Shown here: one piece after another, positions 35,835 to 44,950 of the stretch
Layout: every line of letters starts with the position of its first letter
Numbering within the stretch: the first letter of the stretch is position 1
Origin: Megamonas hypermegale_A
GTDB taxonomy: Bacteria; Bacillota; Negativicutes; Selenomonadales; Selenomonadaceae
Assembly (NCBI RefSeq): GCF_030371585.1
Contig: NZ_JAUDCE010000001.1
DNA: 64,000 bases
Reading direction: 5' to 3' (one strand)
Notes under the pieces: generated by a model
The model's input: only the letters and a program-made list of their open reading frames with translations
What the model was told of the DNA's origin: nothing
The model's database searches: none
Translations under genes and position numbers: made by a program

Positions 35835-36989
35835 ATGCAAATCTGGGGTTTTATCAGTTCGACAATAAGTCTGGTAATTATCTTTGCCGCATCCGCCGCA
35901 CCCATACCGTTATACGCTCATTATGCGGATGCCATGAACCTGACAAAAGGTCAATTATCGCTTACAGCTGTGATGTATTTCGTCGGTACTGTTATCGCTC
36001 TCGTTTTTCTCGCACGCATTTCCAATTACTGCGGCAGAAAAATTTCGATTTATATCGTTCTTCTATTGGGAATTATCGGCTGTTTATCATTCATATTCGT
36101 CAACAGTATCGAATTTTTGCTACTAGGCAGATTTATGCAGGGACTTGCCTGCGGCCTTGCTTCCAGCAGTATAATAGCCTTTATTATCGACAATGAACCG
36201 CCGCATTTAAAAGGTCTCGCCACTTCCATCGGCAGTGCCAGTCCGAATTTCGGTCTGGCTGTAGGTGCTGTTATCTGCGGCATAATAACGCAGAGATTTC
36301 CCGATGTTCTGAATTCTATTTTTATCATACTGATTTCACTGCTGCTAATCTGTTTTATCTTAATTATTCTCAGTAAAGAAACAATGCCGCCGCAAAAAGG
36401 TATTTTTAAATCATTCATTCCGCAGATTAAAGCACCAAACAATATACGAAAACTGCTTCTGCCTGCCGGAGCAACGTTTGCCGCCAGCTGGTCAGTCGGC
36501 GGATTTTATCAGGCTTACAGTGCTACCATAGCCATACAGATTTTTCATCTGAATGATACCTTTATGGCTTCTCTGGCTTTTGTATCGTTTATCGCTCCCA
36601 TTGCGCTCGGAGCGGCAATTACGCAAAATCTAAACCCGTTCAAAGCGCAGCGTTACGGAACATTGGGATTTGTACTGTCGCTGATACTGCTGTATCTCTG
36701 CCTGTTCAGTGAAAATATTGTCTATTTCTTTCTGATAAGTATCCTGGCCGGTATTTTTCAGGGAATTTTATTCACCGGCAGTATGAAAACCATTATGGAG
36801 CGCACTACCATTCAGGACCGTGCTGGTGTTTTATCATTGATTTATATTATTTCCTACAGCGGCGCAGCTATTCCGAATTTCGTCGTCAGCCAGATTGCTT
36901 ATCTATTTGATTTAACGCAGTTGACATTGGGCTATGTACTGTTATCCATAGTTTGTTTCATCATATTATTAATCAGCACGAAAAAATGA
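35835..36989 (+). CDS. MFS transporter
   Basis: A major facilitator superfamily carrier of 384 aa with about twelve hydrophobic segments and the loop 2-3 motif ARISNYCGRKISIY, a variant of the MFS motif A. The loop 8-9 region is less conserved. The closest style is the sugar/drug efflux groups, but the substrate cannot be told from sequence. GAAAGGAG precedes the ATG. It stands alone between two terminators. Confidence 0.85.
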   Translation: MQIWGFISSTISLVIIFAASAAPIPLYAHYADAMNLTKGQLSLTAVMYFVGTVIALVFLARISNYCGRKISIYIVLLLGIIGCLSFIFVNSIEFLLLGRFMQGLACGLASSSIIAFIIDNEPPHLKGLATSIGSASPNFGLAVGAVICGIITQRFPDVLNSIFIILISLLLICFILIILSKETMPPQKGIFKSFIPQIKAPNNIRKLLLPAGATFAASWSVGGFYQAYSATIAIQIFHLNDTFMASLAFVSFIAPIALGAAITQNLNPFKAQRYGTLGFVLSLILLYLCLFSENIVYFFLISILAGIFQGILFTGSMKTIMERTTIQDRAGVLSLIYIISYSGAAIPNFVVSQIAYLFDLTQLTLGYVLLSIVCFIILLISTKK

Positions 36990-36993
36990 AAAA

Positions 36994-37034
36994 CGGCGTG
37001 TCGCAGAGATTTTTCCCTGCGGTGCGCCTTTTTT
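36994..37034 (+). terminator. Terminator of the MFS gene
   Basis: The stem ggcg..tcgcag / ctgcg..gcgcc with a small internal loop is followed by TTTTTTAT. Confidence 0.8.
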
Positions 37035-37076
37035 ATCCGGTACAAAAATTTTTCCAATAAAAATTTTCAAAAAATA

Positions 37077-37105
37077 TTGACTCGAAGTAATTTACGTGTT
37101 ATTAT
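37077..37105 (+). promoter_or_regulatory. Promoter of the FucP-like sugar operon
   Basis: A -35 TTGACT (37077-37082) and a -10 TATTAT (37100-37105) are separated by 17 bases. Two LacI-type operators follow directly downstream. Confidence 0.7.
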
Positions 37106-37120
37106 ATCAATGATGATTTT

Positions 37121-37136
37121 GGTAAAACGTTTTATT
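37121..37136. promoter_or_regulatory. LacI-type operator O1
   Basis: The half-symmetric ggtaaaacgttttatt has the aaaACGTttt core typical of LacI/GalR-family sites. It overlaps the expected transcription start. Confidence 0.7.
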
Positions 37137-37175
37137 AAATTTAAAGAGGGAATTCAATAGGATTTATTTTTTTTG

Positions 37176-37205
37176 CGCATTAAGTAAAACGTTTTACTTA
37201 ATGCG
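37176..37205. promoter_or_regulatory. LacI-type operator O2, a 30-bp perfect palindrome
   Basis: The centre taagtaaaacgttttactta is flanked by cgcat and atgcg, giving 15-base perfect half-sites. Its centre is 62 bp from that of O1, about six helical turns, which would suit looping by a tetramer or cooperative binding. The regulator is probably the LacI protein encoded at 40574. Confidence 0.8.
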
Positions 37206-37267
37206 TGGAAAGAACGGAAAACAAAATTTCTGTAGATAGGTTTTAAAAGGAAAGTGAGAGAAAAATT

Positions 37268-38563
37268 ATGGCTAAATTAATTCAGTATGATGACGGTTAC
37301 TTAAATAGAACACCGATATTCCAGTTCATATTGCTGTCCTGTCTGTTTGCACTTTGGGGCGGCGCAGCAAGTCTTAACGATATTTTGATTACCCAGTTCA
37401 AATCGGTATTTTCATTGAGCGACTTTGCCAGCGCGCTGGTGCAAAGCGCCTTTTACGGCGGTTATTTCCTGATTTCCATTCCGGCTTCCATAGTAATCCG
37501 CAAGACTACGTACAAGCTGGCAATCATGATTGGTCTTATTTTCTACATCGGCGGCTGCAGCTTGTTCTTCCCGGCTTCGATGATGGCGACTTATACGATG
37601 TTCCTCGTGGCTATTTTCGCTATCGCCATCGGTCTGGGCTTTTTGGAAACGGCTTCCAACACATACAGCACGATGCTCGGACCGCGTGAATATTCCACAC
37701 TCCGCTTAAACATCAGCCAGACGTTCCAGCCAATCGGCTCCGCTTCCGGTATTCTGCTCGGCAAATATCTCGTATTCCAAGAAGGCGACAGCCTCGCTTC
37801 CCAAATGGCGCAGCTCACACCGGAACAGGTTCATGTATTCAGACTGCAAATGCTTCAGCATACGCTCGAACCGTACAAAATCATAATCTGCATTCTCGTT
37901 GCCGTATTCATTCTGTTTTTAATCACGAAATATCCAAAATGTAAAGTTAAACCGGTTGCCGAAGATACGACAGCAAAAGTTTCTCTCGGCGAAACGCTGA
38001 AATATCTCGCCGGAAACGGTCTGTTCAAAAGAGGTATTTTGGCACAGTTCCTGTATGTAGGTATGCAGGTCGCTGTATGGTCGTTCACAATCCGTCTGGC
38101 GCTCGTACTGATGCCGCATATCAATGAACGCGCCGCAGCCGACTTTATGGTAATCAGCTTCGCCTGCTTCTTCGTCGGCAAATTCGTTGCCAACTTCCTC
38201 ATGACGAAATTCTCCGTCAACAAAGTTCTGCTTGCTTATTCCGTAATCGGCTGTCTTTTAATCATGTACGTTGCCTTTATGCCGAGCCTCACGGCTATTT
38301 ACGCGGCAGTGGCAATCAGCATTTTGATGGGTCCTTGCTGGGCAACTATCTATGCGGAAACACTTAAATCCGTAGAAAAGAAATACACGGAAACGGCCGG
38401 TGCCATCATCGTCATGTCCATCATCGGCGGCGCCGTTATGCCGGCAGTACAGGGATTTGTTTCCGATATGACAGGCTCCATGCAGTTCTCATTTATCGTC
38501 AACTTCTTCTGCTTCGCTTATATCGGTTATTATTTCTATCACAAAATCAAAATCGAACGGTAA
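37268..38563 (+). CDS. FucP-family sugar:H+ symporter (DeoP-like)
   Basis: An MFS permease of the fucose/glucose:H+ symporter family, 431 aa, about twelve segments. Stretches such as FALWGGAASLNDILITQFK, SAFYGGYFLISIPA and LGFLETASNTYSTMLGPRE match FucP-type carriers. It is the first gene of an operon with a DUF4432 epimerase and a PfkB kinase. That set equals deoP-deoX-deoK of Salmonella, where the permease imports 2-deoxyribose; the substrate here is inferred from this. The ATG follows GGAAAGTGAG. Confidence 0.85.
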   Translation: MAKLIQYDDGYLNRTPIFQFILLSCLFALWGGAASLNDILITQFKSVFSLSDFASALVQSAFYGGYFLISIPASIVIRKTTYKLAIMIGLIFYIGGCSLFFPASMMATYTMFLVAIFAIAIGLGFLETASNTYSTMLGPREYSTLRLNISQTFQPIGSASGILLGKYLVFQEGDSLASQMAQLTPEQVHVFRLQMLQHTLEPYKIIICILVAVFILFLITKYPKCKVKPVAEDTTAKVSLGETLKYLAGNGLFKRGILAQFLYVGMQVAVWSFTIRLALVLMPHINERAAADFMVISFACFFVGKFVANFLMTKFSVNKVLLAYSVIGCLLIMYVAFMPSLTAIYAAVAISILMGPCWATIYAETLKSVEKKYTETAGAIIVMSIIGGAVMPAVQGFVSDMTGSMQFSFIVNFFCFAYIGYYFYHKIKIER

Positions 38564-38589
38564 TTTTCAGATTTAGAGGAGTTTAAAAC

Positions 38590-39612
38590 ATGAAAACTAA
38601 AATAAATTTACAACGGGAATATTTTTCTGAGCTGCCGACAGAAATTCTGTCCAGCAGCGAGTTTTCCGTAAAATTATTCCGCTATCCAGCCGGTGTGGAA
38701 GCGGTGGAAATTAAAAATTCCCGCGGCAAAATAATCGTACTGCCGTACATGGGACAGATTATCTGGCGCGCGGAATTTGACGGCATTGATTTAACTATGA
38801 AAAACATGTTTTCCCAGCCGCGCAAAACGCACAATATGCTCGATACTTACGGCTGCTTTGCATTCCATTCGGGACTGCTCGCCAGCGGCTGCCCGTCGCC
38901 GGAGGATACACACCCGATGCACGGCGAATTCTGCTGTGCCGATATGGACAGAGCCTGGCTGGAAATTGAGCCTGGCAGCATAACGCTCTGCGGCAAATAT
39001 GAATACTGTCAGGGCTTCGGCTACCGCTATACGGCGCGCCCGAGCGTTCAGCTGAAAGCCGGTGCGGGAAACATCACTATCGGAATGAATGTAAAAAATA
39101 CAACAAGCATACCGATGCCGCTGCAATACATCTGCCATATCAATTATGCTTATGTCGACGAAGGCGAATTTGCGGCAAATATTCCGGACAGCGCCTTTAA
39201 ACTGCGCGAAACCATTCCGAGCCATATCAAACCGACAGCGGACTGGTTTGCCTACACGGATGAAATCAAGAAAATGCAGTCGCAGGGCAAAACGCTGACG
39301 AAACTGGGCAATCCTGCACTGTACAATACGGAAATCGTCTTTTTAGCCGATGATATTGATGAATATACGGATAGCATAGAAGCGCAAATCACCTCGCCGC
39401 AGGGCTATACTTTCAAAACACAGTTTTCTACCCAGCAGTTCAAACACGCTATCCGCTGGATTATGTACAACGGCGACCAGCAGGTTTCCTCGTTCATCAT
39501 TCCGGCGACGAGCCGACCGGAAGGTTTCCTGGCGGCGCAAAAAGCAGGTCATTTAATTATGCTCGAGCCGAACGAAACGAGAGAATTTTCCGTTACAACG
39601 GGTTTAAAATAG
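38590..39612 (+). CDS. DUF4432 aldose 1-epimerase-like protein (DeoX-like)
   Basis: A galactose-mutarotase-fold protein of 340 aa. Visible features are VEIKNSRGKIIVLPYMGQIIW, CFAFHSGLLASGCPSPEDTHPMHGE with an active-site-like His, and a late LEPNETREFSV. It fits the DUF4432 aldose epimerase-like family. In the Salmonella deoxyribose cluster the equivalent gene is deoX. It may speed sugar anomer exchange before the kinase. It is in an operon: 26 bases after the permease, 27 before the kinase. Confidence 0.82.
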   Translation: MKTKINLQREYFSELPTEILSSSEFSVKLFRYPAGVEAVEIKNSRGKIIVLPYMGQIIWRAEFDGIDLTMKNMFSQPRKTHNMLDTYGCFAFHSGLLASGCPSPEDTHPMHGEFCCADMDRAWLEIEPGSITLCGKYEYCQGFGYRYTARPSVQLKAGAGNITIGMNVKNTTSIPMPLQYICHINYAYVDEGEFAANIPDSAFKLRETIPSHIKPTADWFAYTDEIKKMQSQGKTLTKLGNPALYNTEIVFLADDIDEYTDSIEAQITSPQGYTFKTQFSTQQFKHAIRWIMYNGDQQVSSFIIPATSRPEGFLAAQKAGHLIMLEPNETREFSVTTGLK

Positions 39613-39639
39613 TATAATAGAAGCAAAGGAGGTTTTTCG

Positions 39640-40512
39640 ATGAAGATTTTAAATTTCGGTTCTTTGAATATCGATAAAGTTTACACTGTGGAAAATATCG
39701 TTAAAGGCGGCGAAACAATCGACTCGCTGAGCTTTGCGGAAAATGTAGGCGGCAAAGGCTTAAACCAGTCGATTGCCATCGCCAAAGCAGGCGGCAAAGT
39801 GTATCATGCAGGCTGTATCGGCAAGGACGGAGCCATTCTGCTCGACACCTTAAAGGAAAACGGCGTTGATATTTCGCTGATAAAACTGGTCGATATCAGC
39901 AGCGGCCAGGCCATAATCCAGGTGGACAAAAACGGACAGAACTGCATTATTTTATATCACGGTGCCAATTACGCTGTAACGAAAGAATATATTGACGAGG
40001 TTTTAAGTCATTTTTCTGCCGGCGATATTTTGATACTGCAAAATGAAATTTCCCATATCGACTATATTATCAGCCGCGCCAAAGAAAAAGGCATGAAGAT
40101 ATTTTTAAATCCGTCGCCGATAAATGAAGCGCTGCAAAAATACGATATCGCTTCACTCAACGGCATTTTCGTAAACGAACACGAAGGCGCATATTTGAGC
40201 GGCAAGGACAATGTTGAGGAAATTTTACAGGAATTATCAACTAAATATCCTGATTTGGAAATCATCCTGACATTCGGCTCCAAAGGCGCATATTATCATT
40301 ACAAGGATATGCAGTTCTTCGTTCCGGCACATAAAGTAAAAGCCGTCGATACGACAGCGGCAGGCGATACTTTCACCGGTTACTTCGTAGCTCTCCAGCA
40401 GCAGGGAAAATCAGCGGAAGAATGTATGCAGGCGGCAACGAAGGCAGCTGCCATAACCGTTACACGCAAAGGCGCAGCCGCTTCCATCCCGCAGGCTGCG
40501 GAAGTGTATTGA
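39640..40512 (+). CDS. PfkB-family sugar kinase (ribokinase/deoxyribokinase-like)
   Basis: A ribokinase-family enzyme of 290 aa. The N-terminal GSLNIDKVYTVENIVKGGET and GGKGLNQSIAIAKAGG motifs bind the sugar, and the C-terminal DTTAAGDTFTGYFVA holds the anion hole and the catalytic Asp in AAGDTF. It phosphorylates a pentose or deoxypentose. The neighbours (FucP-type permease, DUF4432 protein) recall Salmonella DeoK, so 2-deoxyribose is a good candidate, and DeoC is encoded 9 kb away. Ribose remains possible. AAAGGAGG precedes the start. Confidence 0.87.
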   Translation: MKILNFGSLNIDKVYTVENIVKGGETIDSLSFAENVGGKGLNQSIAIAKAGGKVYHAGCIGKDGAILLDTLKENGVDISLIKLVDISSGQAIIQVDKNGQNCIILYHGANYAVTKEYIDEVLSHFSAGDILILQNEISHIDYIISRAKEKGMKIFLNPSPINEALQKYDIASLNGIFVNEHEGAYLSGKDNVEEILQELSTKYPDLEIILTFGSKGAYYHYKDMQFFVPAHKVKAVDTTAAGDTFTGYFVALQQQGKSAEECMQAATKAAAITVTRKGAAASIPQAAEVY

Positions 40513-40573
40513 TTGAGCACGGTAAGTTTTATATAATAATATTATCATTAAACGTATAAGGTCGGATGGTAAA

Positions 40574-41593
40574 ATGAAATCACGTGTTACAATTAAAGAT
40601 ATAGCAAAGAAAACAGGCTTTTCCATAACCACCATATCGCTCGCGCTCAACAACAAAGCCTCGCATATTCCCCTTGAAACGCGGCAGATTATCGACAGAG
40701 CGGCGAAGGAGATGGGCTACCGCCCCAATAAAATGGCGGTAGGACTGGTAAAGAAAACGAGCAATATCGTCGGTTTCGTTTTACCCGACATACGAAATCA
40801 GTTTTTCTCCTACACAGCTAAAGTATTGGAAGATGAGTGCCATAAATTCGGCTGGAATTTGCTCATCTGCAATACAAACAACAATTACGAACAGGAAATG
40901 CGCCATTTGAAAATGCTCTGCGACTACATGGTGGACGGAATTTTCCTAAGCATAGCGGCGCGCAGTACGGAAAAAGAAGAAAAAAAGACGCTCCAGTTCC
41001 TCGAGGACAACAACATTCCATACTGCCTGATTGACCGCGACATGTTCAATGTCGGCAAATATAAAGTCAGCGTAAATCATTTTGAAGGGGCGTATATGGC
41101 GACGCAGCATTTAATCCAGCTCGGACATAAACGGATTGGCTGCATCACCGGCCCTTTAATGCTCGATGACGCCTGGCAGCGCCTGGACGGCTACCGGCAG
41201 GCAATGGAGGATTATCATATGCCGCTTTGCGACGAACTGATTTATTTCGGCGATTATTCCTTTGACAAAGGCAAAGCTGGCGGCCTGTATCTGGCACACA
41301 AAAAAGTAACGGCAATTTTCGCCTCCAACGACTTTTCAGCTATGGGTGCTCTTTCCGGCATAAAGGAAGCAGGGCTGTCCGTGCCGGAGGACATATCACT
41401 TGCCGGATACGATGATATCGAATTCGTCTCCTTTTTGGAAGTACCGCTCACAACCGTTCGCCAGCCGGTCGAAGAAATCGGCAAACGCGCCGCGCAGATT
41501 ATTCACGAAATAGTGCAAAGCGACGATTGCAGTCCCAAAGTGGAAATACTGAAACCGGAACTGATTATACGCCAAAGCACACGCAAAATCTAA
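40574..41593 (+). CDS. LacI-family transcriptional regulator
   Basis: A LacI/GalR repressor of 339 aa. The N-terminal HTH and hinge read VTIKDIAKKTGFSITTISLALNNK, followed by a periplasmic-binding-protein-like sugar domain (GFVLPDIRNQFFSYTAKVLEDE, FASNDFSAMGALSGIKEAG, GYDDIEF). It follows the sugar operon in the same direction. The two operators at 37121 and 37176 are of the type it should bind. The effector is probably the operon's sugar or its phosphate. Confidence 0.92.
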   Translation: MKSRVTIKDIAKKTGFSITTISLALNNKASHIPLETRQIIDRAAKEMGYRPNKMAVGLVKKTSNIVGFVLPDIRNQFFSYTAKVLEDECHKFGWNLLICNTNNNYEQEMRHLKMLCDYMVDGIFLSIAARSTEKEEKKTLQFLEDNNIPYCLIDRDMFNVGKYKVSVNHFEGAYMATQHLIQLGHKRIGCITGPLMLDDAWQRLDGYRQAMEDYHMPLCDELIYFGDYSFDKGKAGGLYLAHKKVTAIFASNDFSAMGALSGIKEAGLSVPEDISLAGYDDIEFVSFLEVPLTTVRQPVEEIGKRAAQIIHEIVQSDDCSPKVEILKPELIIRQSTRKI

Positions 41594-41603
41594 AAGAAAT
41601 TGA

Positions 41604-42085
41604 TTGTTCATTTTTCTTTGATGCAAAGAAAAACGAACCAAAAAGAAACCTTTTTAACGTTTCGCTATCGCTGCACTGGGCGAGCCTTCGCAACTTTTGA
41701 TAAATCCAGACGGTACAACGGCTCGAAACGCTTGAAATTCGGCTCGTGCCTTCTGTTTCCAGCGGGAACTTAAATTGAGCTGTTGACACCGTAATTTGCA
41801 GTCATGCTGAAACTTTCATCCATATTAGAGTATTTTCACGGTAGCTTTAGCTATTAAAAAGAAAAAGATTTAGATATGTTTTTAGTTTAAATGTTTGAGC
41901 GCAAGCGAGTTTTTAAACGTTATATCTAAATCTTTTTATTTTTAAAGTGAAAATCTCTTATGGGCTACTAAATCAAGAGTTTCTTTTTGGGTACTTTTTC
42001 TTTGCTCAACAAAGAAAAAGTACCTGGTGCAATTACATTGCACCAAACCATTAAGCTTTTGACCTTTCAAAAGAAAAATGAACAA
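41604..42085 (+). repeat. LSR large structured repeat, copy B (longest)
   Basis: This 482-bp copy is bounded by the terminal inverted repeat ttgttcatttttctt and its complement aaaagaaaaatgaacaa. Inside are a 5' hairpin, conserved blocks around ggctcgaaac and ggctcgtgcc, and tagctttagcta. These are followed by a 16-bp perfect stem (aaaaagatttagatat and complement) around a conserved inner hairpin, then stems ggtactttttctttg/caaagaaaaagtacc and tggtgcaat/attgcacca. It begins 11 bases after the lacI stop and ends at the nspC stop codon. Confidence 0.9.
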
Positions 42086-43228
42086 CTACGACAGACGCAT
42101 TTTAAAATCTTCATAGCCGAAGGTTTTTACGACTTCCACCGTATCGTCTTCATGCAGAACGGCGATATCCGGCAGCGGCATGCCGTTGAATGTATTATTT
42201 TTCACCATGGAATAAATCGCCATATCGCAAAATATGACTTTATCGCCGACTTTGAGCGGTCTGTCGAAGGAATAATCACCGATAATATCGCCGGCAAGGC
42301 AGGTCGGCCCGCCGAAACGGTACGTATACGGCTTTTCATTCGGCTTCCCGGCACCGATTACATTCGGACGGTACGGCATTTCCAGCACGTCCGGCATATG
42401 GCAGGCGGCGGATGTATCCAAAATGGCAATCTGCATATCGTTGTCGATGATTTCCAGCACTTCGCTGACCAGCCAGCCGGCGTTGAGTGCTACCGCTTCG
42501 CCCGGTTCGAGATAGATTTCCAAATCATATTTGTTCTTCATATAATTAATGCAGTTTACGAGCAGGTCGATATCGTAATCCTCACGTGTAATATGATGAC
42601 CGCCGCCGAAATTGAGCCACTTCATCTGCGCCAGATATTTGCCGAATTTGGCGTCAACAGCTTGCAGCGTCGTCTTCAAATCATCGGAATTCTGTTCGCA
42701 AAGCGTGTGAAAATGCAGTCCGGCAAGACCGTCGAGATTGTCCGGCTCAAAATTGTCGAGCGTAACGCCTAGCCGTGAACCTGGAGCGCACGGGTCATAA
42801 ATTGCATGGCCTTCCTGCGTGGAGCACTGCGGATTTATGCGAATGCCGCATTCCACACCTGCTTTCAATGCGATATCTTTATATTTTTTCCACTGCGCAA
42901 ACGAATTAAAAATAATATGGTCGCAAATCTGCACAATTTCGGCAAAATCCTTTTCCTTATACGCCGGAGAAAATACGTGATTTTCCTTACCCGGCATAAA
43001 TTCATGCGCCAGCTTCGCCTCAAAAATACCGCTCGCCGTAGCGCCAGAAATATATCTGCCAATCATCGGATAAAAATAAAACATGGAAAAGGCTTTCTGC
43101 GCCAGCAGAATATGACAGCCGGTTTTGTTCTGCACCGCTTGCAGAACTTCCAGATTTTCCCGCAGTTTGCGTTCATCTACAACGTAGCTCGGTGTATTCA
43201 CGTTTTTTAAAATATCCAATCTGTTCAT
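42086..43228 (-). CDS. nspC: Carboxynorspermidine/carboxyspermidine decarboxylase
   Basis: A fold-type III (alanine racemase-like) PLP decarboxylase of 380 aa that turns carboxyspermidine or carboxynorspermidine into spermidine or norspermidine. The PLP Lys lies in LLAQKAFSMF near residue 44, GLHFHTLCEQN and GGGHHITREDYD bind phosphate and substrate, and FGGPTCLAGDIIGDY carries the active Cys from the other subunit. The ATG follows TTAAGGAAG. The partner dehydrogenase is encoded at 45034, with a tnpB element in between. Confidence 0.93.
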   Translation of the reverse strand: MNRLDILKNVNTPSYVVDERKLRENLEVLQAVQNKTGCHILLAQKAFSMFYFYPMIGRYISGATASGIFEAKLAHEFMPGKENHVFSPAYKEKDFAEIVQICDHIIFNSFAQWKKYKDIALKAGVECGIRINPQCSTQEGHAIYDPCAPGSRLGVTLDNFEPDNLDGLAGLHFHTLCEQNSDDLKTTLQAVDAKFGKYLAQMKWLNFGGGHHITREDYDIDLLVNCINYMKNKYDLEIYLEPGEAVALNAGWLVSEVLEIIDNDMQIAILDTSAACHMPDVLEMPYRPNVIGAGKPNEKPYTYRFGGPTCLAGDIIGDYSFDRPLKVGDKVIFCDMAIYSMVKNNTFNGMPLPDIAVLHEDDTVEVVKTFGYEDFKMRLS

Positions 43229-43265
43229 CAGTTCACTTCCTTAAAATTTAATAAATAACTTATAA

Positions 43266-43297
43266 AAAAAGCCAAACGTTTCTTGTTTGGCTTTTTA
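43266..43297. terminator. Bidirectional terminator upstream of nspC
   Basis: A 12-bp perfect stem AAAAAGCCAAAC/GTTTGGCTTTTT with A/T tails. It lies between nspC and tnpB, so nspC is probably transcribed on its own. Confidence 0.85.
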
Positions 43298-43404
43298 TGT
43301 TAATTTAAACATTATCGTTTTGTCATGATTATACCATATAGTATATACAAATTCAATTTTAATCTTTATCATCTATGAACTGCTACTTGAAATATGGTCA
43401 AATT

Positions 43405-43560
43405 TACCCAATCTCAAGAATATTACTGCTTCAACCTGTATATTTTCGCCTAAGCTACTCATAAGTTCCTGTACAGTCCACAGTCGTAAATTCCTGACTA
43501 GCCATCAGTACTTATATAAATCTGCTTTTAAGCGATTTTATATATCTTGTTATCCCTTAA
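43405..43560 (-). ncRNA. Predicted omega RNA of the stand-alone tnpB
   Basis: On the minus strand the tnpB 3' end runs into a structured stretch. It contains ggctagtcaggaatttacga, ctgtggactgtac and caggttgaagcagtaatatt, the kind of sequence that follows tnpB in IS605/IS1341-type elements and forms the guide scaffold. The right end probably lies near 43405-43435. The limits are a guess. Confidence 0.5.
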
Positions 43561-44688
43561 ATTTATTGCAGCATTCAAATCTCTGTCTATCGACGTTTTA
43601 CAATTCGGACATATAAATTCTCTATCGGAAAGTTTCAAATCCTTCTTTATAAATCCGCAGTGATGACATTTTTTACTACTGGCGTAAAATCTGTCGGATA
43701 ATCTGACTTCAATATCATTTTGATGACATTTTTTTATGAGTTTTTCTCTGAATTCATAAAGCTTTTGCTGAGCAATAGCTTTTGACAAATGTCTGTTTTT
43801 CATCATTCCGGATACGTTTAAATCTTCGATATTAATGAACGCAGGCTTGGTTTTTACCAGCTCACTAATAACTTTATTTACATAATCCGTTCTGATGTTG
43901 CAAAGTCTGACATGAAGTTTCTGCACTTTTAACAACTGTTTTCGGATATTTTGTCTAGTAGCTTCTCTCTCTTTATTTTTTCTTGATTTTAGACTTTCAT
44001 ATTTCCTTGAAAGCCGTCTTTGCTGTCTGCATAAAGATTTTTCTATTCTTTTAATGCAAACAGTTTTATTGATATTGGCAAATACTCTGCCGTTTGATAC
44101 GGTTGCAAATGATTTTACACCTAAATCAACGCCTATACCTTCCGTATACGGTTTCGTATTCGGTTTAAGCTTTTCATCAACTAAAATTGCAATATAATAT
44201 CTATCGCATTTTTTAGTTATAGTAGCACTTTTTATTATGGAATACAGTGGAATATATCCGTATTCTTTCAATCTTACAAAACCGATTGTAGGTACTTTTA
44301 TTCTATGCCTTTCCAACGTGAAATCAGTCTTATGATTTCTAGGAAAATAAATGCCTACATCAGATTTATTTTTCTTCTTGAATTTAGGAAAACCCGTTTT
44401 TTTATTGAAAAATCGTTTAAAAGCTTTATCTGCATTCATAATGGATTGCTTAACAGCTTTTGATGATACTTTCTTTATCCATATATATTCTTTGTTATTA
44501 GGGATAAATTCGTTATTAATCCATTTGGAAAAAGATATCCCTGATACAAATTCACCGTTACTTTCATAAATCTCTTTATTATGAGCAATGTAAAAGTTAT
44601 ATATAAATCTGCATACGCCTATTGTTTGATGAATTTTGATAATTTGGTCTTTAGTCGGTTTAATTTCTCTTTTATAAGCTTTCAGCAT
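43528..44688 (-). CDS. tnpB: Stand-alone TnpB nuclease (IS1341-type)
   Basis: A TnpB of 386 aa with no tnpA beside it. The RuvC residues look intact (GVDLGVKSFATV near residue 190, NIEDLNVSGMM near 278, DRDLNAAINL near 370), and a Cys4 zinc finger (CHHCGF and CPNCK) precedes the last. It differs strongly from the TnpB at 21455, so it belongs to another subfamily. It sits inside the polyamine locus, between nspC and the dehydrogenase gene. The region to the right (44689-44890) holds no gene; no clear left-end hairpin was found. Movement would require a tnpA in trans. Confidence 0.93.
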   Translation of the reverse strand: MLKAYKREIKPTKDQIIKIHQTIGVCRFIYNFYIAHNKEIYESNGEFVSGISFSKWINNEFIPNNKEYIWIKKVSSKAVKQSIMNADKAFKRFFNKKTGFPKFKKKNKSDVGIYFPRNHKTDFTLERHRIKVPTIGFVRLKEYGYIPLYSIIKSATITKKCDRYYIAILVDEKLKPNTKPYTEGIGVDLGVKSFATVSNGRVFANINKTVCIKRIEKSLCRQQRRLSRKYESLKSRKNKEREATRQNIRKQLLKVQKLHVRLCNIRTDYVNKVISELVKTKPAFINIEDLNVSGMMKNRHLSKAIAQQKLYEFREKLIKKCHQNDIEVRLSDRFYASSKKCHHCGFIKKDLKLSDREFICPNCKTSIDRDLNAAINLRDNKIYKIA

Positions 44689-44893
44689 AAAGAATCATCT
44701 TCTTTTATCTTTTTATATTTTTCCATGTCCAAATTATTCCATATTTAAATCAACATGTCAAATATTTTATTAGCTATTTTTATGCTCCCCTTAACTTGAT
44801 TAAATTGTATCAAAATTTAGATTTATGTCATAGATTAAATCATTTCCAGCATATGGAAATAAATCTGCTTTTTTGTGCCGGCAGTAATAAAAA

Positions 44894-44925
44894 AAAGCAG
44901 ACATACGGAAATATGTCTGCTTTCT
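44894..44925. terminator. Bidirectional terminator
   Basis: A 12-bp perfect stem AAAGCAGACATA/TATGTCTGCTTT with A/T tails. It probably ends the polyamine operon read from the right. Confidence 0.85.
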
Positions 44926-44950
44926 TGTCTTTATTCTGTTTAATATCTAT

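Noticed and set aside
41604..42085. Protein-coding gene in the LSR repeats
   Set aside because: Short open frames occur in some copies but none is shared between copies, while the paired stems are kept.
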